From Pseudoalteromonas sp. GCY (GTDB lineage: Bacteria; Pseudomonadota; Gammaproteobacteria; Enterobacterales; Alteromonadaceae): a stretch of 64,000 nt of DNA. The translations under genes and the position numbers were made by a program. This document shows, in pieces, positions 17,837 to 26,080 of this stretch; the stretch's first letter is position 1, and the number at the start of each line of letters is the position of its first letter. The notes beneath the pieces are model-generated. The model was not told where the DNA came from, searched no databases, and saw only the letters and a list, made by a program, of their open reading frames with translations. Location of the stretch: positions 670,501 to 734,500 of the forward strand of contig NZ_CP068023.1 of the NCBI RefSeq assembly GCF_016695175.1, given 5' to 3'.

Positions 17837-19360
17837 GTGAAGTTTTCAAAATCAATCGTGAGTTGCGCTATCGCGCTTGCGCTAACACATTCAGTTACAG
17901 CACATGCTGAGGCAAAATCAGATAATAAACCACTTTCAACTTCTGCACTTTCACAAGTGGAGCGTGCAAGTGGAACAAGTAACGAACTCAAACTTTCACA
18001 AACGTCAGGTAGCCAAGGTGGTAACGAGTTAGCTTCGGTGCAACTGGGTACTTCTAACCTGACAGATGTGACTACGATTGGCGACAACAATATTACTGAG
18101 GCCGATCAGAATGGTACTGGTAACGTCGCTATTATTACGACAACCGGTAACAACAATAACCAAGTATATAGCCAAGATGGTGAATCTAATGGCGCATTAA
18201 CGGAAGTTACTGGCGACGATAACGCGATTGATATTCAGCAGTCAGGTAGCGGGATCCTTGGGATTAACAACGAAGCCATCAATGTCATTAATGGCGATCA
18301 AAATACTATTACGGTATCTCAAGGCTCTGGTGGCCAATGGTTCTACAACCTAAATATGCAAGGTAGCCAAAACGAAGTAACAGCGACACAAACAGGGACG
18401 TGGAACGAAGCGACACTTGAGTCAGTACAAGGTGACATGAACCAAATCACCTTAGATCAAGACGGTGTGTACAACCAATATAAAGTAGTTAGTCTACAAG
18501 GTAATGAAAACGAAATTGAATCGAGCCAAAGCGGTAACTTCAATGTTATCTCTGTAGAGACTGTGATTGGTGATGACAACCAAGTTGAGATCGAGCAATC
18601 GGAAGGTGATAGCAATACGGTTAACGTGTTTGAAATTACTGGAGACAATAACGAGCTTAATATCGATCAGGAAGGTTCAACTAACACCTTCGCATCAGAT
18701 TTATTAGTTGGTAACGACAATGAAGTGATGACTGAGCAGCGTGGCGACGAAAATAAAGTCCAAGCAGACGTGATTGGCGATAATAACGAATTTACCGCGA
18801 TGCAGATAGGTAATGGCAACGAGATGTATCTTGGTGTTGCTGGCGAGAACAATGAATTCTCAGCAACTCAAGTAGGTGATGCGAACATCGCACACGTTGC
18901 GAACTTCAACGGTAGTGATAATGATGTTGATGTTACCCAAACGGGTGATGAAAACGAGGCAGTGGTGCAGTCATCTTATCCAGACGTTAGCCTGGCAAGT
19001 AATGATAACGCAGTTGATATTTCACAAAGTGGCACAGGCAACGGTGTTGTTGTGACTATGAGCAGCGTATTTGATAGTAGCTCAAACCAAGTAGATATTG
19101 CGCAGTCTGGCGAGTTTAACGCGATTGATCTGATGCTCGAAGGTAGTCGCAATATGCTAGACATCACACAAAATGGTAGCAACAACTTTGTGATGGGTAT
19201 GGGTTCTGAGGCATTCATCATCAATGGCGATGATAATGCGTTTACGGTAAGCCAAATTGGTGACGGCAACTTAGTCCAAGGTGGAATTACAGGTAGTGGT
19301 CAAAACATTACCGTAACTCAGGTTGGTGACAACAACGTTGCGACTATCACTCAGCAATAA
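17837..19360 (+). CDS. Very long curlin-repeat amyloid subunit (CsgA/CsgB-like)
   Basis: Secreted 507-residue protein with a signal peptide (about 1-24, VTAHA) and then about twenty curlin-type repeats of the pattern N-x(5)-Q-x-G-x-x-N, often introduced by GDNN or GDDN. Classical CsgA has five repeats in about 150 residues, so this is roughly fourfold longer. Gln, Asn, Gly and Asp dominate; Lys and Arg are rare, giving a very acidic protein. The C-terminus ends in a repeat (VTQVGDNNVATITQQ). The GTG start has a good site (AAGGAG, 6 bases away). It leads an operon with csgE, csgF and csgG, which supports export as extracellular amyloid. No separate CsgB nucleator or CsgC inhibitor gene is visible here. 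Confidence 0.88.
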   Translation: MKFSKSIVSCAIALALTHSVTAHAEAKSDNKPLSTSALSQVERASGTSNELKLSQTSGSQGGNELASVQLGTSNLTDVTTIGDNNITEADQNGTGNVAIITTTGNNNNQVYSQDGESNGALTEVTGDDNAIDIQQSGSGILGINNEAINVINGDQNTITVSQGSGGQWFYNLNMQGSQNEVTATQTGTWNEATLESVQGDMNQITLDQDGVYNQYKVVSLQGNENEIESSQSGNFNVISVETVIGDDNQVEIEQSEGDSNTVNVFEITGDNNELNIDQEGSTNTFASDLLVGNDNEVMTEQRGDENKVQADVIGDNNEFTAMQIGNGNEMYLGVAGENNEFSATQVGDANIAHVANFNGSDNDVDVTQTGDENEAVVQSSYPDVSLASNDNAVDISQSGTGNGVVVTMSSVFDSSSNQVDIAQSGEFNAIDLMLEGSRNMLDITQNGSNNFVMGMGSEAFIINGDDNAFTVSQIGDGNLVQGGITGSGQNITVTQVGDNNVATITQQ

Positions 19361-19376
19361 CTAAGTAATTTAGATA

Positions 19377-19395
19377 GGGGGCAAAACCAGCCCCC
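19377..19395 (+). terminator. Intra-operon hairpin between curlin gene and csgE
   Basis: Stem GGGGGC / GCCCCC with a 7-base loop, followed by ATATTTT, 17 bases after the curlin stop. It would act as a leaky terminator or 3' stabiliser, giving much more subunit mRNA than secretion-machinery mRNA. Confidence 0.75.
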
Positions 19396-19461
19396 ATATT
19401 TTGTACTATTCAGCTAACCAAAACATCAATGTGAATCTCGTCAGTAAAGATATTCTACGCC

Positions 19462-19866
19462 GTGAGTAAACAAATAATGATAAGAATAATAACACTCTTG
19501 AGCGCTATGCTCGCTTCTACATTTTCACTAAGTGCACAAGAAGATGTAGAAATTGATGGTTTAGTGATGGATCAGAGTATTAGCCGATTTGGTCACCAGT
19601 TTTACTTTCAATTTTCACAGCTGTGGAGAGATGTTCCTAACACCTCGGGAATTAATATCACGGTTAAAGAAACGGTTTTGCCAAGAGCTGGCACTCGGTT
19701 AGAGGTATTAATGAACAGTCGCGCAGTATACGCAACAGCAATGGGAAGAAGGGGCGGCTCCGTTGATGAACGAGTTGAAACTGCTATTTTCACCATTATG
19801 GATGCGATGGCGAGAGAACAATATCAACAGAATGGCTCTGAAGATCTAGCAGCGAGCGGGTGGTAA
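19462..19866 (+). CDS. csgE: Curli assembly factor CsgE
   Basis: A 134-residue periplasmic protein. CsgE caps the periplasmic face of the CsgG channel and selects curli subunits. Signal peptide about 1-25 (STFSLSAQ). Family features: EIDGLVMDQSISRFGHQFYFQF, then IT-KE--LPR-GT-LEV with the conserved W-D--N, matching CsgE. I give the GTG start at 19462; an in-frame ATG five codons later would also leave a complete signal peptide. It lies 101 bases after the curlin stop, and csgF starts one base after its stop. Confidence 0.9.
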   Translation: MSKQIMIRIITLLSAMLASTFSLSAQEDVEIDGLVMDQSISRFGHQFYFQFSQLWRDVPNTSGINITVKETVLPRAGTRLEVLMNSRAVYATAMGRRGGSVDERVETAIFTIMDAMAREQYQQNGSEDLAASGW

Positions 19867-19867
19867 A

Positions 19868-20317
19868 ATGACAACAATAAAAACAACAATCATGTTCGTT
19901 GGTTTAATGCTACTTAGTAGTGCTCATGTGGCAGCGACTGAGCTGGTATACAAACCAATTAACCCAGCATTTGGTGGTAACCCGTTAAATGCCAATATGT
20001 TACTGAGTAAAGCACAATCTCAGAATAAGCACAGAGCACCAATCATAGAAAAAACCTATGATGAAAAGTTTCAGGAATCCCTCGAGCGTACGTATCTTAA
20101 CCGTTTGGTCAGAGAAATCACGGATGTAGCGTTTGGTGATGACATTAAAGACAGTATTTTTGATCAGGACGCGACGTTTATGAGTGGCGACTATCAAATC
20201 CAAGTGATCACCAGTACACCCGACACCATCACGGTTAGAATAACAAATACAGCATCGGGTGAAGAAACCATTCTAGAGGTACCCAGGTTTGCCTCATCGG
20301 CTGGTGGAGGATATTAA
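19868..20317 (+). CDS. csgF: Curli assembly factor CsgF
   Basis: A 149-residue secreted protein with signal peptide about 1-23. The mature N-terminus, TELVYKPINPAFGGNPLN, is the hallmark CsgF segment that inserts into the CsgG pore and makes a second constriction. The C-terminal half (GDYQIQVI ... ITVRITNTASGEETILEVP) is the surface head region that couples secretion to nucleation. It abuts csgE (1 base) and csgG (0 bases), so the three are translated from one message. Confidence 0.92.
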   Translation: MTTIKTTIMFVGLMLLSSAHVAATELVYKPINPAFGGNPLNANMLLSKAQSQNKHRAPIIEKTYDEKFQESLERTYLNRLVREITDVAFGDDIKDSIFDQDATFMSGDYQIQVITSTPDTITVRITNTASGEETILEVPRFASSAGGGY

Positions 20318-21091
20318 ATGCTCCGCGTCATTTTATTGGTGTTTTTGTTACTGCTCGGCGGTTGTTCTAGCATGTCTCGTGTGTTGCCTCCTTCGCAAAG
20401 TGTAGCAATTGAGCTGACCGACACTGAAACCTTTGCAGAACTAAAAAACTTACCCACACCGAAAGGGCGAATTCCCGTTTCTGTTTATTCATTTCGGGAT
20501 CAAACTGGGCAATACAAACCACAAGATAATGTAAGTTCATTTTCAACAGCGGTGACTCAAGGCGCTAACTCTATTTTAATGCAGGCACTACACGAAACGG
20601 ATTGGTTTATTCCGGTAGAACGTGAAGGACTGCAAAACTTGCTGACTGAGCGCAAAATTATTCGTGCAGCAAGTGATGATAACGACACAAACGCTTTGCC
20701 ACCTTTAATGACCGCAAAGATCATTTTAGAAGGCGGGATCATCAGCTATGACTCTAATATCCGCACAGGCGGTTTGGGTATGGAATATTTTGGCATAGGT
20801 GCATCTGAGCTTTATCGTGAGGATGTTATCTCCATTTATATGCGTGCAGTTGATGTTCGTACTGGGCAAGTGCTGCTTTCTGTCGCGAGTAGCAAAAAGG
20901 TGCTATCCATGGAGGTTCGGGCAGGGTTTTTCCGCTATGTGAGTTATAAACGTTTGGCTGAAGCCGAAGCGGGGTTTAGCGATAATGAACCGATGCACAT
21001 TTGTGTAACCCAAGCGATAGAAAAAGCGCTAACTTTGATGGTACAACAAGGCATTGAAAAAGGCGTGTGGTCGGCAGCTACCGCGTCGTAG
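20318..21091 (+). CDS. csgG: Curli secretion channel lipoprotein CsgG
   Basis: A 257-residue outer-membrane lipoprotein that forms the nonameric curli export pore. Lipobox LGGC (Cys16). Family motifs: VSVYSFRDQTGQYKP, a conserved TDWF-PVEREGLQNLLTERKIIR block, LEGGIISYDSN and GG-G-EYFGIG, matching CsgG. The start codon follows the csgF stop directly. Its TAG stop (21089-21091) is part of the GTAG that begins the downstream repeat array, so the array supplies the stop. Confidence 0.94.
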   Translation: MLRVILLVFLLLLGGCSSMSRVLPPSQSVAIELTDTETFAELKNLPTPKGRIPVSVYSFRDQTGQYKPQDNVSSFSTAVTQGANSILMQALHETDWFIPVEREGLQNLLTERKIIRAASDDNDTNALPPLMTAKIILEGGIISYDSNIRTGGLGMEYFGIGASELYREDVISIYMRAVDVRTGQVLLSVASSKKVLSMEVRAGFFRYVSYKRLAEAEAGFSDNEPMHICVTQAIEKALTLMVQQGIEKGVWSAATAS

Positions 21092-21451
21092 GTCGTGCTT
21101 TAGCACGACAAACCTTTACCACAACGCTCCCTTTTGTATGGCACGCACACCAACCGTAGGTCGTGCTTTAGCACGACAAACCTTTACCACAACGCTTCCT
21201 TTTGCACTGCACGCATAACCAACCGTAGGTCGTGCTTTAGCACGACAAACCTTTACCACAACGCTCCCTTTTGTATGGCACGCACACCAACCTTAGGTCG
21301 TGCTTTAGCACGACAAACCTTTACCACAACGCTCCCTTTTGTATGGCACGCACACCAACCGTAGGTCGCGCTTTAGCGCGACAAACCTTTACCACAACGC
21401 TCCCTTTTGTATGGCACGCACACCAACCGTAGGTCGTGCTTTAGCACGACA
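21088..21451. repeat. Second REP-like family: six-copy 68-base tandem array
   Basis: Six copies start at 21088, 21156, 21225, 21293, 21361 and 21429, period 68-69 bases. Each opens with a GTAGGTCGTGC-type head and the palindrome GTCGTGCTTTAGCACGAC, followed by a constant linker (AAACCTTTACCACAACGC ... CACGCACACCAAC). The fourth copy has TTAG for GTAG. The fifth copy reads GTCGCGCTTTAGCGCGAC: both arms changed together, keeping the stem. This family is unrelated in sequence to the REPs at 3-13 kb, except for the GTAG head, and no RAYT lies next to it. Confidence 0.9.
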
Positions 21452-21607
21452 AATCTTTAAGCAAGACACAACCTTGAACACGTCCTCTAGCTCCATCCCT
21501 AAAATAAAGAATAATACTGGTGCATGAGATTCAACAATAAAGTCAGCCACCAATAAGCTGAGTATGTTAATCTAAACAGCAATGAAATAATAAAGAACGC
21601 TAACATC

Positions 21608-22951
21608 ATGCACGTACATATTTTAGGGATTTGCGGTACCTTTATGGGCGGGATCGCAGCCATCGCTCAATCATTGGGGCACAAAGTCACAGGTTCAGAT
21701 CTCAATGTTTACCCGCCGATGAGTACACAACTCGAATCACTCGGTATTGAATTAACTCAAGGTTATGACCCTAAGCAACTCATCGATGATGAGCCTGATG
21801 TGGTGATCATCGGTAATGCCATGAGCCGTGGCAATCCGTGCGTTGAATATGTTTTAGAAAAAGGTATGCGTTATACCTCAGGCCCTGAATGGTTAAAAGA
21901 CCATGTATTACGCCAGTCATGGGTGTTGGCTGTGGCCGGAACGCATGGCAAAACAACCACTGCAAGCATGTTAGCGTGGTTACTCGAATACGCAGGGTTG
22001 CGCCCGGGCTTTTTGATTGGTGGCATAGTGCAAAACTTTGGTGTGTCGGCGCGCACGTCAGATACGCCATTCTTTGTTATCGAAGCCGACGAATACGATA
22101 CGGCGTTTTTCGATAAACGCAGCAAGTTTGTCCATTACTTACCTCGCACGTTAATACTCAATAATCTTGAATATGATCACGCTGATATTTTTCCAGATTT
22201 AAATGCCATTCAAACCCAATTTCATCATTTAATTCGCACGCTACCCAGCCAAGGTAAAGCCGTATATCCAGCGGATGATACTGCGCTACAAAACGTTATT
22301 GAACGCGGTTTTTGGAGCGAGCAGGAATCCCTTGGTAAAGAATGGTCGTATAACTTGCTCAAGGCTGACGGCTCTCGCTTTTCGGTATTATTTGAGGGCG
22401 AAGAAAAAGGCGAAGTAAATTGGCAAGCGATTGGTGTGCATAATGTCAAAAATGCCATGATGGCGATTGCGGCGGCAAGGCATGTGGGCATTCCAATCGA
22501 GGTAAGTATCGAAGCGCTAGGGCAATTTATTTCTCCCAAACGCCGTATGGAAATTAAAGGGGAGGTCAATGGCGTCACTGTCTATGATGACTTCGCGCAT
22601 CACCCCACGGCAATAGCAACGACCCTTGCAGGGCTTAGAGCCAAAGTCAGAGATGCACCTATCATTGCTATTTTAGAGCCTCGCTCAAATACGATGAAGC
22701 TGGGCATTCATCAAGAAACCTTATTGCAATCACTTGATGTTGCAGATGAAGTGTATCTATTCGAACCAGATGGCTTATCTTGGTCTCTTAAAGCACAAGC
22801 CGAAGCCGCGGGTCGTCAGTGTTTTGCAAGCGTAGATGAGATTGTCGCACAGGTTGTGGCAAATCAAGCACCAAACCAACATGTGCTGATCATGAGTAAT
22901 GGTGGTTTTGGTGGCATCCACGACAAACTTTTAACTGCATTGAAAAAGTAA
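21608..22951 (+). CDS. mpl: UDP-N-acetylmuramate:L-Ala-gamma-D-Glu-meso-DAP ligase
   Basis: Recycles murein by joining the tripeptide from turned-over peptidoglycan to UDP-MurNAc. The 447 residues begin [20 protein letters not shown], the Mpl form of the Mur ligase N-domain, followed by ATP site [12 protein letters not shown] (about 117) and the central ligase motif [27 protein letters not shown] is the Mpl/MurC C-terminal signature. Length and motifs are normal. The next gene, ubiX, starts five bases after the stop, and the pair is probably cotranscribed. Confidence 0.95.
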   Translation: MHVHILGICGTFMGGIAAIAQSLGHKVTGSDLNVYPPMSTQLESLGIELTQGYDPKQLIDDEPDVVIIGNAMSRGNPCVEYVLEKGMRYTSGPEWLKDHVLRQSWVLAVAGTHGKTTTASMLAWLLEYAGLRPGFLIGGIVQNFGVSARTSDTPFFVIEADEYDTAFFDKRSKFVHYLPRTLILNNLEYDHADIFPDLNAIQTQFHHLIRTLPSQGKAVYPADDTALQNVIERGFWSEQESLGKEWSYNLLKADGSRFSVLFEGEEKGEVNWQAIGVHNVKNAMMAIAAARHVGIPIEVSIEALGQFISPKRRMEIKGEVNGVTVYDDFAHHPTAIATTLAGLRAKVRDAPIIAILEPRSNTMKLGIHQETLLQSLDVADEVYLFEPDGLSWSLKAQAEAAGRQCFASVDEIVAQVVANQAPNQHVLIMSNGGFGGIHDKLLTALKK

Positions 22952-22956
22952 TCATT

Positions 22957-23580
22957 ATGTCAGAACAAACATTTAATGGGCCAATTACGCTGGCCTTTAG
23001 TGGTGCGTCGGGCGCTCCTTACGGACTGAGATTACTCGAGGTATTGGTGTCGTTAAACTATCAAGTTTACGTGCTAATCTCGAGTGCAGCCAGAGTGGTG
23101 TTAGATACCGAGTCTAATCTAAAGCTCTCTGGTAATGAACAAAAAGCAACGGAGCAACTACAGGCGCTTTTCTGTGCTAAAGAGAAGCAAATTCAGGTAT
23201 TTGGTAAAGATAACTGGTTTAGTCCTGTGGCATCCGGCTCGGCCGCACCTAAGCAGATGGTGGTGTGTCCGTGTAGCGCAGGAAGCGTGTCAGCCATTGC
23301 GCTTGGGGCATCTGATAATTTGCTTGAGCGTGCGGCAGATGTGGTGATCAAAGAACGTGGCCAATTAATATTAGTGCCGCGAGAAACGCCCTTTAGTCCG
23401 ATCCATCTTGAAAACATGCTAAAGCTTAGCCGCTTGGGTGTAACGATAATGCCTGCAGCGCCTGGTTTTTATCATCAGCCACAAAGTATCGACGATTTGG
23501 TCGACTTTATGGTGGCCCGTATTTTAGATCATCTACACATCGAACATACCTTAGCTAAGCGCTGGGGTTATGGAGAATAA
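22957..23580 (+). CDS. ubiX: Flavin prenyltransferase UbiX
   Basis: Makes prenylated FMN, the cofactor of UbiD decarboxylase in ubiquinone synthesis. 207 residues. Motifs: [19 protein letters not shown] (FMN-binding N-terminus), a central [24 protein letters not shown] block and [17 protein letters not shown], all diagnostic for the UbiX/Pad1 family. It follows mpl by 5 bases and precedes the ABC exporter ATPase by 6 bases, so it sits in a housekeeping operon. Confidence 0.95.
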   Translation: MSEQTFNGPITLAFSGASGAPYGLRLLEVLVSLNYQVYVLISSAARVVLDTESNLKLSGNEQKATEQLQALFCAKEKQIQVFGKDNWFSPVASGSAAPKQMVVCPCSAGSVSAIALGASDNLLERAADVVIKERGQLILVPRETPFSPIHLENMLKLSRLGVTIMPAAPGFYHQPQSIDDLVDFMVARILDHLHIEHTLAKRWGYGE

Positions 23581-23586
23581 TAAAAT

Positions 23587-24507
23587 ATGACAATAGCACT
23601 GAACATCAAAGGGTTAAAAAAAGTTTATAGTAACGGCGTCGAAGCCGTTAAAGGCATTGATCTCGAAGTTCAAGAAGGCGACTTCTTTGCGTTGCTCGGT
23701 CCAAATGGGGCGGGTAAATCTACCACAATAGGGGTTATTGCCTCACTGGTGAATAAAACCCAAGGCAGCGTAGAGGTTTTTGGTCATAGTATTGATACTC
23801 ACTTGGAAGAGGCTAAGTCGAACTTAGGTTTAGTACCACAGGAGTTCAACTTTAGCCAATTCGAGACGCTAAACCAAATTCTAGTGACTCAGGCGGGCTA
23901 TTATGGTGTGCCAAGAGACGTTGCCCATCAGCGAGCCGAGAAATATCTCAAGCAGCTAGGACTATTTGATAAAAAAGACAAGCAAGCTCGAACGTTATCC
24001 GGCGGTATGAAACGGCGCTTGATGATTGCAAGAGCATTGATGCATGAGCCTAAGCTTCTTATTTTGGATGAACCCACGGCTGGTGTGGATATAGAACTAC
24101 GCCGTTCTATGTGGGATTTTTTGCGTGAAATTAATAAGCAAGGCGTAACGATTATTCTCACAACGCATTACTTAGAAGAAGCTGAGCTGTTGTGCCGTAA
24201 TATTGCGATTATCGATAAAGGCACGATTGTTGAGCATACGACCATCAAGGCATTACTCGCAAAGTTAGACAAAGAAACGTTTGTACTTGATCTAAAGCCA
24301 CCCATGCAGCCAGTGGCACTCGATGGCTACCAATTTACCACCGTCGATGACCATACTATTGAGGTAGAGGTAGCTAAGTCGCAAGGGCTCAATGGGGTAT
24401 TCACACAACTCACAGAGCAAGGTAATCAAGTATTAAGTATGCGTAACAAAGCTAACCGCTTAGAAGAGTTGTTTGTTGGCTTACTGGAGCAGGGGAGAGG
24501 GGCATAA
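23587..24507 (+). CDS. yadG: ABC-2 type exporter ATPase (YadG-like)
   Basis: A 306-residue ATP-binding subunit. Walker A GPNGAGKST (about 38-46), signature LSGGMKRRL (about 138), Walker B LLILDEPTAGVD (about 157) and the H-loop TTHYLEEAE are intact. The C-terminal extension is typical for ABC-2 exporters of the YadG/CcmA type. It is paired with a membrane permease two bases downstream. The substrate is unknown; E. coli YadGH is likewise undefined. Confidence 0.88.
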   Translation: MTIALNIKGLKKVYSNGVEAVKGIDLEVQEGDFFALLGPNGAGKSTTIGVIASLVNKTQGSVEVFGHSIDTHLEEAKSNLGLVPQEFNFSQFETLNQILVTQAGYYGVPRDVAHQRAEKYLKQLGLFDKKDKQARTLSGGMKRRLMIARALMHEPKLLILDEPTAGVDIELRRSMWDFLREINKQGVTIILTTHYLEEAELLCRNIAIIDKGTIVEHTTIKALLAKLDKETFVLDLKPPMQPVALDGYQFTTVDDHTIEVEVAKSQGLNGVFTQLTEQGNQVLSMRNKANRLEELFVGLLEQGRGA

Positions 24508-24509
24508 TC

Positions 24510-25277
24510 GTGTTGAAATATGGCGTCGCGTTAAAAAGTATTTGGATAAAAGAGTGTATTCGTTTTTTGCGTATTTGGGTGCAAACCTTAGTACCGCCAG
24601 CGATCACCATGACACTTTATTTTGTGATCTTCGGTAGTTTAATCGGCTCGCGCATTGGTGATATGGGTGGCTTTAGCTACATGGAGTTTATTGTACCTGG
24701 CTTAATCATGATGTCGGTGATCACCAACTCCTACTCTAACGTTGCTTCGAGTTTTTATTCCACCAAGTTTCAAAAGAGCATTGAAGAACTACTCGTTGCA
24801 CCTGTGCCTAACTATATTATTGTACTTGGCTATATGGGCGGTGGTATGGCGCGAGGTATGCTCGTTGGGCTTATTGTTACTATCGTCAGTCTGTTTTTTG
24901 TGGATATTCAAATTCACAATCTAGCGGTTATCGTTATTACGGTTATTTTAACGTCAGCCGTGTTTGCATTAGGCGGTTTGATCAATGCGGTGTTTGCCAA
25001 CAGTTTCGACGATATTAGTATTATTCCGACTTTTGTACTGACACCCCTGACTTACCTTGGTGGCGTATTTTACTCAATCACATTGCTACCAGAGTTTTGG
25101 CAGGGTGTGTCGCAGGTAAATCCAATCATTTATATGGTAAATGCCTTCCGTTTTGGCTTTTTAGGTGTCTCGGATGTTGATATTGGCGTCGCCTTTACGG
25201 TATTAGGTGTATTTATATGTGGTCTATTTTGGTTGTCACTGCACTTAATTAAACGCGGTGTTGGACTAAGACACTAA
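24510..25277 (+). CDS. yadH: ABC-2 type exporter permease (YadH-like)
   Basis: A 255-residue membrane protein with about six hydrophobic helices, ABC2_membrane family. The GTG start lies 2 bases after the ATPase stop. The amphipathic N-terminus (WIKECIRFLRIWVQTLVPP), the SFSYMEFIVPGL-like segment and the PLTYLGGVFYSI-LLP loop before the last helices are typical of YadH. Works as a dimer with the preceding ATPase. Substrate unknown. Confidence 0.88.
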   Translation: MLKYGVALKSIWIKECIRFLRIWVQTLVPPAITMTLYFVIFGSLIGSRIGDMGGFSYMEFIVPGLIMMSVITNSYSNVASSFYSTKFQKSIEELLVAPVPNYIIVLGYMGGGMARGMLVGLIVTIVSLFFVDIQIHNLAVIVITVILTSAVFALGGLINAVFANSFDDISIIPTFVLTPLTYLGGVFYSITLLPEFWQGVSQVNPIIYMVNAFRFGFLGVSDVDIGVAFTVLGVFICGLFWLSLHLIKRGVGLRH

Positions 25278-25381
25278 CGTAAATAGCGTTAATTTGGAAA
25301 AATGAGCGTTGTCATCAATTGCAGCGCTCTTGCGTTATTTCAGGTAAAATCCTTACCATTCCCCCTTAATAATGACTGGTT

Positions 25382-26047
25382 ATGACAGAAGCAAACTCTC
25401 GTAGTATCACCACTAATCAACAAGGGCTACATGAAAAGCTCGATGAAATCGTTACTAAGCATCTAACCGCTGAGTTTAAAAAGCCCATTGCGGCACATAC
25501 ACAAAATGCTTTTGATGAGGTTAATGCACGAGTGCAGGCCTTTAATGGACCAATTATTTTGGACTCATGCTGTGGTGTTGGTGAAAGTACTGCAAATTTG
25601 GCGAAGCGACACCCTGATGCGTTGGTAATTGGCATCGACAAGTCTGCGCATCGACTAGATAAACACGATGTTGAATATAAACAAACGGAGCAAGGCCAAT
25701 ATATTTTGGTGCAAGCCGATCTCAATGACTTTTGGCGATTAGCGCTGGAAGCCGATTGGCAGCCAACTCACCATTATTTACTGTATCCTAATCCGTGGCC
25801 GAAAGCTAAACACATTCAAAGACGCTGGCATGGTAGCGCGGTGTTCCCTTTTATCGTGAAGCTAGGCGGCAAGTTGGAGCTGCGCAGTAATTGGGATATT
25901 TATGTAAAAGAGTTTGCCAGAGCTTTGGCGCTTAGCGGCGTTGATGTTGAAGTGGAAGCCTATGAAAGTGATGAGGCTATTACGCCCTTTGAGCGTAAGT
26001 ATTGGGCAAGTGGTCAATCAAGTACCCGCTTAGTCGTAACACTTTAA
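25382..26047 (+). CDS. TrmB-family SAM-dependent methyltransferase
   Basis: A 221-residue protein of the tRNA (guanine-N7) methyltransferase family. SAM-binding LDSCCGVGESTANLA takes the place of the usual TrmB EIGFGxG motif, and ALVIGIDKS the acidic ribose-binding strand. YPNPWPKAKHIQRRWHG corresponds to the TrmB DPWPKKRHHKRR substrate loop, but the Asp is Asn and one His is changed. It may be a paralogue with a changed substrate, or a divergent TrmB; the genome's canonical trmB is not in the window. The gene has its own upstream region of 104 bases. Confidence 0.75.
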   Translation: MTEANSRSITTNQQGLHEKLDEIVTKHLTAEFKKPIAAHTQNAFDEVNARVQAFNGPIILDSCCGVGESTANLAKRHPDALVIGIDKSAHRLDKHDVEYKQTEQGQYILVQADLNDFWRLALEADWQPTHHYLLYPNPWPKAKHIQRRWHGSAVFPFIVKLGGKLELRSNWDIYVKEFARALALSGVDVEVEAYESDEAITPFERKYWASGQSSTRLVVTL

Positions 26048-26080
26048 TTTAATCCGGCACTTCAGGTTGGTATAAGCGGC

